Shown here: positions 5,699 to 12,453 of the stretch, piece by piece
Layout: every line of letters starts with the position of its first letter
Position numbering within the stretch: the stretch's first letter is position 1
Assembly: GCF_025567195.1 (NCBI RefSeq)
Contig: NZ_JAOQJF010000047.1
Location: 1-17,662 of the forward strand
Direction of reading: 5' to 3'
DNA: 17,662 bases
DNA from: Alitiscatomonas aceti
Lineage (GTDB): Bacteria; Bacillota; Clostridia; Lachnospirales; Lachnospiraceae
Notes under the pieces: generated by a model
What the model saw: only the letters and a program-made list of their open reading frames with translations
Databases searched by the model: none
Told to the model about the DNA's origin: nothing
Position numbers and translations under genes: made by a program

Positions 5699-7673
5699 GA
5701 GTGTGACGGTCTGCTTTACAGGAAATCCCAACTGTGGAAAGACTACGCTTTTTAATGCGTATACTGGCGCAGGGAAAAAAACAGCCAACTGGCCCGGCGT
5801 TACCGTGGAACTGTCGGAGGGGAGCCTGATGCACCGGGGCCGTCCGGTGCGCCTGGTGGATACGCCGGGAATTTACAGCCTGGATCCCTATACTATGGAA
5901 GAAACAGTGACCAGACAGTGCATAAGGGACCAGAAGGCGGATGTGATCATCCATGTGGCAGATGCACTTTTGCTGGAAAGGAGCCTGTTTCTGACCATGC
6001 AGCTATTGGCGGAGGGAAAGCCTCTGGTCCTGGCTCTCAATATGATGGATCTGGTCCGGGAACGGGGGATGGACATTGATACAGAAGGACTGTCCAAACT
6101 CCTGGGAGGGATTCCGGTGATCCCAGTATCAGCCAGAAGGAGGACTGGGCTGGAGGAGCTGATGGATGCCGCCGTGGAAGCGGCCAGAGCCCGCCGGACG
6201 GCAGACGGCAGCGGCCGCTTTGTATCGGGAGCCCGTTATTCTGTATACAGAAGCCATTCTGCGCGCAGCGATGGGCCTGCATATGGCGATGGCCCTTCTG
6301 GATCCGGAGGCTCCTGGCATGGCCCGGTGTCTGCCAGGGAGCTCCATGACCGGGCCCGGCAGCTTGCCGCTGCCTGTATCCGGTACAGAGGCAGTCCCGC
6401 ACAGAATAAAAGGAACACGGATCCCAGCGTTGGGAGAGTATTGGATTCCTTCACTGACCGGGCGGACCGGCTCCTGGCCCATCCAGTATGGGGGATCCCC
6501 ATATTTTTTGGGATCCTGGCCCTGGTATTTTTTCTGACATTTTCTGCCGGAGGCTTTTTGAGAGGATATTTTGAGCGGGGCCTGGCCATGCTTTCAGCGT
6601 ATATCCTGGAGCTCCTGGGCTGGTGCCGGGTCTCCGGCTGGATCATTTCCCTGGTATCCGATGGGATCCTGGCCGGAGTGGGAGGAGTCCTGGGCTTTCT
6701 GCCAAACATTGCCATCTTGTTCCTGGCCCTGGCCTTCTTAGAGGACAGCGGCTATATGGCCAGGATCGCCTGGGTCATGAACGGGACCATGGCCTCGGCG
6801 GGACTTTCGGGAAAAGCCGTTCTCCCGGTGCTCCTGGGATTTGGCTGTACGGTCCCGGCAGTCCTGGCATCCCGGATCCTGGAGAATGAAAAGGACCGGA
6901 GGCGGACGATCCTTATGACGCCGTTCATGTCCTGTTCAGCCAGGCTTCCGGTCTATGTGCTGTTTACGGGAATGTTCTTTCCAGAAGCATCAGCGGCGGT
7001 GATCGGAGGCTTATATGTTCTGGGCGTCCTGGCGGCCCTGGGGACGGCCTGGGCAGCCTGGAAGGCAGGACGGGAGGAGCCGTATGAGGATATTCTGCTG
7101 ATGGAACTGCCGGAATACCGGTGGCCGGATCTGGGAACTGTGGTCTCCTGTGCCTGGGAACGGGTCAGGGACTATCTGGAAAAAGCCGGGACCACGATCT
7201 TTCTGGCCTCCCTGGTCCTGTGGTTTTTCCTTCATCTGGGACCACAGGGAGCTGCGTGGGATGTATCAGAAAGCTTCGCGGCAGTCCTGGGCCGGGGCCT
7301 GGCTCCGGTCCTTGTCCCGGCCGGCCTGGGAGCCTGGCAGACGGCAGTGGCGCTGCTCACCGGACTTTCGGCAAAAGAGGTGGTGGTATCCAGCTTCTTT
7401 ATTCTTTACGGAGCCGGGAACAGAGGTGCTGGAACAGGCCATGAGGCTCTTGCAGCCAGTCTTGCAGCCGGCGGCTTTACCGGAGCCAGCGCCCTGGCAC
7501 TTCTGGTATTCTGTCTCCTTTACACACCCTGTGCGGCGGCCATGGGGGCCATAAAGCAGGAGACAGGATCCCTCCGCTGGACTGTGGGACTGGCGGTTTA
7601 TCAGCTTTTTCTGGCCTGGATATGCGCCGTGCTCGTATACCAGGCAGCCAGCCGGATCCCGGGGCTGGGATGA
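5688..7673 (+). CDS. feoB: Ferrous iron transporter B
   Basis: Membrane Fe2+ transporter with an N-terminal G-protein domain, 661 aa. The GTPase motifs are complete: G1 GNPNCGKT (12-19), G2 Thr in WPGVTVE (about 39), G3 DTPG (58-61), G4 NMMD (118-121) and G5 VSAR (147-150). The transmembrane part starts near 267 and contains both Gate motifs with their conserved cysteines: GFGCTVPA (Cys387) and FMSCSARLP (Cys416). It ends with the usual YTPCAAAMGAIKQE segment and a last helix. The ATG at 5688 fits the family start; GTG at 5679 and TTG at 5664 are in-frame alternatives, and GGAGG lies at 5671-5675. The linker at about 170-215 is unusually rich in Gly, Ser and Arg and differs from relatives (see findings). 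Confidence 0.97.
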   Translation: MGAESVTVCFTGNPNCGKTTLFNAYTGAGKKTANWPGVTVELSEGSLMHRGRPVRLVDTPGIYSLDPYTMEETVTRQCIRDQKADVIIHVADALLLERSLFLTMQLLAEGKPLVLALNMMDLVRERGMDIDTEGLSKLLGGIPVIPVSARRRTGLEELMDAAVEAARARRTADGSGRFVSGARYSVYRSHSARSDGPAYGDGPSGSGGSWHGPVSARELHDRARQLAAACIRYRGSPAQNKRNTDPSVGRVLDSFTDRADRLLAHPVWGIPIFFGILALVFFLTFSAGGFLRGYFERGLAMLSAYILELLGWCRVSGWIISLVSDGILAGVGGVLGFLPNIAILFLALAFLEDSGYMARIAWVMNGTMASAGLSGKAVLPVLLGFGCTVPAVLASRILENEKDRRRTILMTPFMSCSARLPVYVLFTGMFFPEASAAVIGGLYVLGVLAALGTAWAAWKAGREEPYEDILLMELPEYRWPDLGTVVSCAWERVRDYLEKAGTTIFLASLVLWFFLHLGPQGAAWDVSESFAAVLGRGLAPVLVPAGLGAWQTAVALLTGLSAKEVVVSSFFILYGAGNRGAGTGHEALAASLAAGGFTGASALALLVFCLLYTPCAAAMGAIKQETGSLRWTVGLAVYQLFLAWICAVLVYQAASRIPGLG

Positions 7674-7680
7674 CGGAAAG

Positions 7681-7715
7681 ATTTCAGCCTGTATGGAAGC
7701 AGGCGGGAGTGAAAT
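7681..7715 (+). other. Interrupted hairpin between feoB and the exporter pair
   Basis: ATTTCA (7681-7686) pairs with TGAAAT (7710-7715) and GCCTG (7687-7691) with CAGGC (7700-7704), with a 5-nt bulge on the right side. No T-tract follows. I see no clear promoter in this 63-bp gap, so the exporter genes may be read from the feo promoter, with this hairpin modulating read-through. Confidence 0.35.
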
Positions 7716-7736
7716 AGACAAAGAGAGGAAAACAGA

Positions 7737-8510
7737 ATGGATGAGAAACTTCTTCTGAAGGCCGTTGTTCTGGCCGGAGAGATCATGCTGTCCAGCGGCG
7801 CAGAGGTATCCCGTGTGGAAAATACCATGCAGTTCATGCTGCGGCGGTCCAACTGTGAGGTCACGGAGGCCGTGGTCCTGGCCACAGGACTTTTTGTGAC
7901 TATGGCTGACCCGGGCGGAGAGCCGATGACCTTTTCCAAGCGGATCCCTGCCAGAAGCACAAACATCAACCGGATCTGCCGGGTCAATGAGGTCTCCAGG
8001 CAGTTCTGCCATATGGAGCTGACGGTGGAGGAGGCCTACGAGGAGCTGAAAAGGATCCAGAAGGAGATCCTTTATAAGCCATGGATGAAGCTTGCCGGGA
8101 TCATCGGTATATCTGTCAGCTTTATCTTTATTTACGGCGGGAACTTCCTGGATCTTTCCACGTCGGTCCTGGTGGGGATCTGTATGGCGGCGGCGGACCG
8201 GTTCACAAAGATCCTCCGGCTCAATGATTTCAGTACCACGGCCTTCTGCGGGTTTGTGGTGGCCTTTTCTGCTATGCTCATCCAGGAACTCTGTCCTTTT
8301 AAGGTCAGCGGCGATGTGATGATCATGAGTGCCATCATGTATCTGGTGCCCGGGATCCCCTTTACCACTGCGGCCCGGGATACCATTAACGGAGACTATG
8401 CCGCCGGATCTGCCAGGATGCTGGAATGTATCGTTGTGGCCCTGGCCGTGGCTGTGGGCGTGGGCTTTGGAATGGTCTGCTTCCGGACATTATGGGGAGG
8501 AACGCTATGA
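7737..8510 (+). CDS. Threonine/serine exporter ThrE, N-terminal component (DUF1212, YjjP-like)
   Basis: Larger half of a split ThrE-type exporter, 257 aa. The first 110 or so residues form the family's soluble cap, with LLSSGAEVSRVENTMQFM (about residues 18-35) and the R...INRICRVNEVSRQF stretch. They are followed by about five membrane segments starting near 118, including YLVPGIPFTTAARDTINGDY, a conserved family loop. In Corynebacterium ThrE exports threonine and serine; the E. coli split pair YjjPB has been linked to succinate export. The substrate here is therefore open. The start ATG is supported by AGAGGAA (7724-7730). It overlaps the next gene by 4 nt (ATGA), so the pair is translationally coupled. 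Confidence 0.9.
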   Translation: MDEKLLLKAVVLAGEIMLSSGAEVSRVENTMQFMLRRSNCEVTEAVVLATGLFVTMADPGGEPMTFSKRIPARSTNINRICRVNEVSRQFCHMELTVEEAYEELKRIQKEILYKPWMKLAGIIGISVSFIFIYGGNFLDLSTSVLVGICMAAADRFTKILRLNDFSTTAFCGFVVAFSAMLIQELCPFKVSGDVMIMSAIMYLVPGIPFTTAARDTINGDYAAGSARMLECIVVALAVAVGVGFGMVCFRTLWGGTL

Positions 8511-8953
8511 TGATACTTCAGATACTCAGCGCTTTCAGCGCTGTGCTGGTATTTACCATGATCCTGGAGATACCGAAAAAATATATGCTTTATGCGTCCG
8601 CCTCGGGTGCGGTGGGCTGGTGGGCCTACCTGATGGTCCAGAACAGCGGCCATTCGTCTATGCTGGCAGCGTTTTTATCTACTCTGGTGGTGGCCTTTTT
8701 AAGTCATATCCTGGCCAGGGTCAAAAAGGCCCCGGTGACAGTGTTTCTGATCACGGGAACGCTTCCGGCAGTGCCGGGAGCCGCCATATACCGGAGCGTT
8801 TATTATTTCCTCCAGAACGACTCGGCGCTGGCTACAAAAAATCTTCTGGAGACCATCCAGATCGCCGGAGCCATTGCCATGGGGATCTTTACCATGGACT
8901 CTCTGTTCCGGCTGGTTCTGGCCTATGACAGGAAAAAAGCGGAGAAGGGATGA
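8507..8953 (+). CDS. Threonine/serine exporter ThrE, C-terminal component (DUF3815, YjjB-like)
   Basis: Smaller half of the split exporter, 148 aa, nearly all membrane-embedded with about four to five hydrophobic segments. The ITGTLPAVPGAAIYRSVYYFL segment (about residues 83-103) is the family hallmark. The ATG at 8507 overlaps the stop of the first component (ATGA) and has GGGGAGG (8494-8500) 6 nt upstream; a second ATG at 8510 is possible. The open frame extends back to 8426, but that part lies inside the first gene and is not needed. The 3' end overlaps the convergent minus-strand gene by 65 bp, with no terminator visible between them. Confidence 0.88.
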   Translation: MMILQILSAFSAVLVFTMILEIPKKYMLYASASGAVGWWAYLMVQNSGHSSMLAAFLSTLVVAFLSHILARVKKAPVTVFLITGTLPAVPGAAIYRSVYYFLQNDSALATKNLLETIQIAGAIAMGIFTMDSLFRLVLAYDRKKAEKG

Positions 8954-10025
8954 TGGTCCCTGTTTCCCGGCTGAAGATATAGATGCGGTCCGAGAGCACG
9001 TCCTCCTCAGAGACGTCCTCCCGGTTGATCTCCTGGACCGTCCGGCACAGGAACGCATAATCGAACATAAGATGATCTGGAAATAAAAGGACTTCGTGGA
9101 TACTGGAAGGCAGGATGATCACATCCGTCTCTTCCTGGTCTGCGAAGTCTTTTATTATATCCCTGTAAAGCATACAGGAGGCTCCGTAGATCCCGCGGCG
9201 GTTGGTGAGCACATGGAGTGCCGGCCCGTCTGCTGAGATCTCCACCGCAGGCTCAGCCGCTTCCAGCCCCTTCGCAGCTGCCATAGGCTCAGTGGCTCTT
9301 AGGATCTGCGATGCAGCCACATGTTCTGCCGTCTCCAGCCTCTCTGCAGCTGCCATAGGCTCAGTGCCTCTTAGGATTTCCGCTGCAGCCGCGGATCCTG
9401 TCGTTTCCAGATCCCTTTCCGTCTCCGCCAGGTCCGGGAACGGGGTATCTACGTAAACGGACGGCAGAAGGAGCTCCGTCAGAGGCGTTAGGACAGGGGG
9501 AAAGAGAATGGGGGTATTTTCCTCTGCCAGGGAGCGCAGGGTATCTGCATCCATGTCCCAGGAGGAAAGGAGCGGCCAGTGGACCAGGGCGGACACCAGA
9601 TCGGCAGAGTCCAGGTCCAGGCAGATGAAAAAGACCATAGCCAGATCGTGAAAGGGGAACCATGGGATATGTTTCAGCAGTTCTTCATTCCGCTCCTGGG
9701 AAACCAGACGGAAGGCAATGCGGGTTTTTGCAAATTCTGGATCCAGGATCTCCTGGCATATGGAGGATGGGAACGGGGGCCTGCGCTCCAGAAAAGAAAG
9801 AACAGAGGCACATATGGTCTCCATAGGTATGCCTTTTTGGTACTGGTCATACAGAGGCTCCAGATAGACGACCGGCCCCAGGGCACTGTCAGCAGGGAGT
9901 GCAAAGAGGACATCCGGACATACGCCGTTATTTTTGCAGAGTGCTTTTTGAATAAATTGAGTGCCTGGATCTGAATTTTTGCGCAATATATCCGATATAG
10001 CTGAACAAAACTGTGAATAGTGCAT
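8889..10025 (-). CDS. DUF5688 family protein with internal tandem repeat
   Basis: Cytoplasmic protein of unknown function, 378 aa. The start ATG (10023-10025) has a clear GGAGGT site (10033-10038 on the plus strand), 7 nt away, and a good promoter further upstream. The N-terminus (MHYSQF, then VVYLEPLYDQYQKGIPMETI at about 52-71) and the later VLTNRRGIYGASCMLYRDIIKDFA (272-295) and ILPSSIHEVLLFP (304-316) segments match my memory of DUF5688 proteins of Lachnospiraceae, for which no function is established. Between the two halves lies an Ala/Glu-rich insert with two 24-residue repeats (206-229, 230-253) and the start of a third. There is no signal peptide or membrane helix. The last 25 or so residues overlap the exporter gene on the other strand and are probably a species-specific tail. 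Confidence 0.82.
   Translation of the reverse strand: MHYSQFCSAISDILRKNSDPGTQFIQKALCKNNGVCPDVLFALPADSALGPVVYLEPLYDQYQKGIPMETICASVLSFLERRPPFPSSICQEILDPEFAKTRIAFRLVSQERNEELLKHIPWFPFHDLAMVFFICLDLDSADLVSALVHWPLLSSWDMDADTLRSLAEENTPILFPPVLTPLTELLLPSVYVDTPFPDLAETERDLETTGSAAAAEILRGTEPMAAAERLETAEHVAASQILRATEPMAAAKGLEAAEPAVEISADGPALHVLTNRRGIYGASCMLYRDIIKDFADQEETDVIILPSSIHEVLLFPDHLMFDYAFLCRTVQEINREDVSEEDVLSDRIYIFSRETGTIIPSPLFSCHRPEPAGTESPW
9259..9402 (-). repeat. Two 72-bp tandem repeats inside the DUF5688 gene
   Basis: Copies 9259-9330 and 9331-9402 are each 72 bp (24 codons) and match at about 57 of 72 positions by hand count. A third partial copy begins at 9403. The translated unit starts LET and contains ILR.TEPMAAA, an Ala/Glu-rich, probably helical pattern. 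Because the unit is a whole number of codons, copy-number change would keep the frame. Confidence 0.88.
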
Positions 10026-10078
10026 AGAAATTACCTCCAGAAATGAAGTTGAATGTGATTAAAAGAAATGGTGTCTAT

Positions 10079-10107
10079 ATTGTAAGGGATAAAAAACATG
10101 AAATCAA
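10079..10107 (-). promoter_or_regulatory. Promoter of the DUF5688 gene
   Basis: Read on the minus strand: -35 TTGATT (plus 10102-10107), 17-bp spacer, -10 TACAAT (plus 10079-10084). It leaves a leader of about 45 nt before the gene. Its -35 is only 13 bp from the -35 of the plus-strand receptor promoter, so the two are divergent and close enough to influence each other. Confidence 0.72.
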
Positions 10108-10120
10108 TAGTAATTTATGC

Positions 10121-10149
10121 TTGATTTCTTGGAATAAATGTGATAAAAT
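10121..10149 (+). promoter_or_regulatory. Promoter of the first peptide-receptor gene
   Basis: -35 TTGATT (10121-10126), 17-bp spacer, extended -10 TGATAAAAT with TAAAAT at 10144-10149. The same elements and spacing recur in front of the second receptor gene (12285-12313), and this conservation strengthens both calls. Transcription would start near 10156, giving a leader of about 130 nt. Confidence 0.8.
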
Positions 10150-10240
10150 AACGAAAATTAATTACATATATTTGTGCAAAATGGATAGTATGCCTGTGCA
10201 TGGGGATATACGATCCATTTAAAAGTGTTTTCTAAATCGA

Positions 10241-10263
10241 TGCATTTGGCCAGTGGTCATGCA
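10241..10263 (+). promoter_or_regulatory. Conserved leader hairpin before receptor 1
   Basis: TGCAT (10241-10245) pairs with ATGCA (10259-10263) and GGCC (10248-10251) with GGTC (10255-10258, one G-U pair), with a bulged TT and the loop AGT. It lies 11 nt before the GAGGTGAG ribosome binding site. The identical sequence precedes receptor 2 (12407-12429). It may tune translation or stability of the receptor mRNA. Confidence 0.5.
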
Positions 10264-10287
10264 AATATAATTATGAGGTGAGAGAGT

Positions 10288-11901
10288 ATGACAAAAAAAC
10301 TTATGCGCGGCTTAGTACCGGTAATGGTCCTTTCAGCGGCAGCAGCCCTGTTTACAGGCTGTGGCTCCAAAGAGGCTCCCGCAGATACGACCCAGGCTGG
10401 CGGATCTAAGGAAACAGAAGCTGCCGGATCCACAGCAGCCTCTGAGAACAAGGAAACCGAGTCCAAGGGAAGTTCCTCCAAGGATACTCTGATCATTGCG
10501 ACTGCCAATGAGACACCCAGTGTTACCACAAACCTGCACAACGCAGTGGCCGGAGACTATATCAACCAGATGACCCACAACAGCCTGTTCTATACAGACG
10601 AGAACCTGGAGCCCCAGCCGTGTCTTGTGGAATCCTATGAGATCGTAAGCGATACCGAATGGGTGTTCAAGCTGAAACAGGGCGTGAAGTTCCACAATGG
10701 CCAGGAGATGAAGGCCGCCGACGTAAAAGCATCTCTGGAGCTTTGTAAGGAATCCCCGCAGGTTTCCCAGTACGGCACCTCCAGCGGAACCATTGAAGTA
10801 GTAGATGATTATACAATTAAGATGACAACAGACGGCCCGCAGTCCGGTCTTCTTTCTGACCTCTGCCATCACGGAAACGCGATCCTTCCGGCAGACCTGA
10901 TCGCCAGCGGACACGACTTCAACAAAGAACCCATCGGCACAGGCCCATACAAGCTGGTGGCCTGGAACAAGGGCGAGAGCCTTGAACTGGAAGCATTTGA
11001 AGATTACTGGGGCGGCGCTCCGGCTATTAAGAAGGTTGTATGGAAAGTGATCCCCGAGGGCTCCTCCCGTACCATGGCCCTTGAGGCTGGCGAGGTTGAC
11101 CTGATCATCGAGGTTGAGTCCACTGACTTTACACGCTTACAGGACAACGCCGATCTTGTTACCTTCAACGAGGCAGGTACCTCCCACAACTGGCTGATGA
11201 TCAACAACGAGAAGGCTCCCTTTGACAACATCGACTTCCGCCGCGCCCTTGCATCTGCCATTGATAAGAATGCAGTGGTACAGGTTGCGTTAAACGGTCT
11301 GGGCAGTGTATCTGACAGTATGATCGCTGAAAGCTTCCCGGGCGTTGTGACCGACGGAGCTCCGACCTATGACCCGGAAAAGGCGAAAGAGTATCTGGCG
11401 GCATCCGGCTTAAATCCGGCAGACTGCGGATTCACGATCATCTGCTCCGATGATACAAAGCTCCGTGCAGGACAGGTGATCCAGTCCTCCTTAAAGGAGA
11501 ACCTTGGAGTCGACGTTACTCTGGAATCCATGGACCTTGCTACATACCTGGATAAGACAGCGGTAGGTGATTATGAGGCATCCATCGGCGGCTACACCTC
11601 CAGCGGCGTTCTTCCCTATGCCGTAGGCGTTTACCACTCCAAATCCATCGACGGTTCCAACAAGACCCGTACCAACGAGCCGGCCATCGATGAGCTGATC
11701 GACAAGCTCCAGGCTACACTGGATCCGGAAGAGAACGTAAAGGTTGTTACCGAGCTCAGCAAGGCTGTGAATGAAAACTGCCCGCAGATCCCGTTATACT
11801 TAAGAAACAATGTGCGTGCATACGCCAAAGGCCTTCAGGGCTTCAATCTGAACGCAGGCGGAAACACATTCTACGAGCAGATGAGCTGGGGCGAGAACTA
11901 A
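10288..11901 (+). CDS. Peptide/nickel-type ABC substrate-binding lipoprotein 1 (SBP family 5)
   Basis: Membrane-anchored receptor of a Dpp/Opp/Nik-type importer, 537 aa, the usual size. It has a signal peptide with LFTGC and lipidated Cys25, then a Ser/Thr/Glu/Lys-rich linker to about 65. The mature part has family-5 signatures: a starting strand DTLIIATANETPS; LEPQPCLVESYEIVSDTEWVF with GVKFHNGQE (about 106-146), the classical SBP_bac_5 motif; GTGPYKLVAWNKGE; and EDYWGGAPAIKKV. The start follows GAGGTGAG (10275-10282). It has its own promoter, and a terminator follows. The close paralogue downstream is about 82% identical. The ligand (peptides, nickel complex or other) cannot be told from sequence alone. 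Confidence 0.92.
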   Translation: MTKKLMRGLVPVMVLSAAAALFTGCGSKEAPADTTQAGGSKETEAAGSTAASENKETESKGSSSKDTLIIATANETPSVTTNLHNAVAGDYINQMTHNSLFYTDENLEPQPCLVESYEIVSDTEWVFKLKQGVKFHNGQEMKAADVKASLELCKESPQVSQYGTSSGTIEVVDDYTIKMTTDGPQSGLLSDLCHHGNAILPADLIASGHDFNKEPIGTGPYKLVAWNKGESLELEAFEDYWGGAPAIKKVVWKVIPEGSSRTMALEAGEVDLIIEVESTDFTRLQDNADLVTFNEAGTSHNWLMINNEKAPFDNIDFRRALASAIDKNAVVQVALNGLGSVSDSMIAESFPGVVTDGAPTYDPEKAKEYLAASGLNPADCGFTIICSDDTKLRAGQVIQSSLKENLGVDVTLESMDLATYLDKTAVGDYEASIGGYTSSGVLPYAVGVYHSKSIDGSNKTRTNEPAIDELIDKLQATLDPEENVKVVTELSKAVNENCPQIPLYLRNNVRAYAKGLQGFNLNAGGNTFYEQMSWGEN

Positions 11902-11962
11902 ATATTGGTGGCTTCTATCATACAGATGAACGTATATACGTTTAGATGAACCTTTAAAAGTG

Positions 11963-12004
11963 AACAGGGATCTGGCCCCTTAAAGGGTACAGGTTCCTGT
12001 TTGC
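11963..12004 (+). terminator. Terminator after receptor 1
   Basis: Arms 11963-11974 and 11990-12001 form a 12-bp stem with two G-U pairs, with CCCT/AGGG possible inside the loop, followed by a short T-rich TGTTTGCATTT. Its sequence resembles the terminator behind receptor 2 (AACAGGGA.CTGGCCCCT shared), as expected if both came from one duplicated module. Confidence 0.65.
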
Positions 12005-12284
12005 ATTTAATACATGACTTTTAAGTAATGGATATATGGAAGAATCGGTATATGCAGAGCGGAAGGAGGATTTCATGGGGAAATGAGGGATGGCCTGAAA
12101 ACCGGATAATTCTCGAGGCTTCTGCAGTCTGTATGTGGAAAATTATATAAAATATTGAAAAAATAAATATAAATACGAAGAAATTTGTGAAAAAAATCCC
12201 TATACACAGCAAAAAAATAATGGGGAGGGGAGCGAGAAACGCAGGATACAAGGAAAAAATAACGAATATAGATATAATTTATAC

Positions 12285-12313
12285 TTGATTTATATGGATA
12301 AATATGATAAAAT
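12285..12313 (+). promoter_or_regulatory. Promoter of the second peptide-receptor gene
   Basis: -35 TTGATT (12285-12290), 17-bp spacer, extended -10 TGATAAAAT with TAAAAT at 12308-12313: the same hexamers and spacing as the receptor 1 promoter. The surrounding sequence is also related, including TATATTTGTGCAAAATG about 20 nt downstream in both copies. The upstream flank differs and the divergent minus-strand promoter is absent here. Confidence 0.8.
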
Positions 12314-12406
12314 GACGAACATAAATCACGTATATTTGTGCAAAATGAATACATTGCTCTATATCTGCTGATGTATGAATGCCTGACAAGGGTCTTCTAA
12401 AATTGA

Positions 12407-12429
12407 TGCATTTGGCCAGTGGTCATGCA
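12407..12429 (+). promoter_or_regulatory. Conserved leader hairpin before receptor 2
   Basis: Same 23-nt hairpin as at 10241-10263. The whole stretch 12405-12458, from before the hairpin into the second codon of the gene, is identical to 10239-10292. It sits just before the GAGGTGAG ribosome binding site. Confidence 0.5.
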
Positions 12430-12453
12430 AATATAATTATGAGGTGAGAGAGT

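Larger units (their letters stand above)
11902..12453 (+). other. 552-bp intergenic region between the two receptor genes
   Basis: Holds the receptor 1 terminator (11963-12004), a strong but orphan ribosome binding site AAGGAGG (12063-12069) in front of a three-codon frame at 12075, a very AT-rich tract with several A-runs (about 12135-12280), and the promoter and leader of receptor 2. No gene of credible length is seen on either strand. The A-rich tract just upstream of the -35 could act as an UP element or curved DNA. Confidence 0.7.

Noticed and set aside
7266..8012. 248-codon minus-strand frame across the feoB end and exporter start
   Set aside because: It is a mirror of two well-supported genes, with no ribosome binding site or recognisable domain.
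12021..12354. Two AT-rich minus-strand frames between the receptor genes
   Set aside because: Phe/Ile/Tyr-rich translations typical of AT-rich non-coding DNA. They overlap the receptor 2 promoter and have no convincing start signal.
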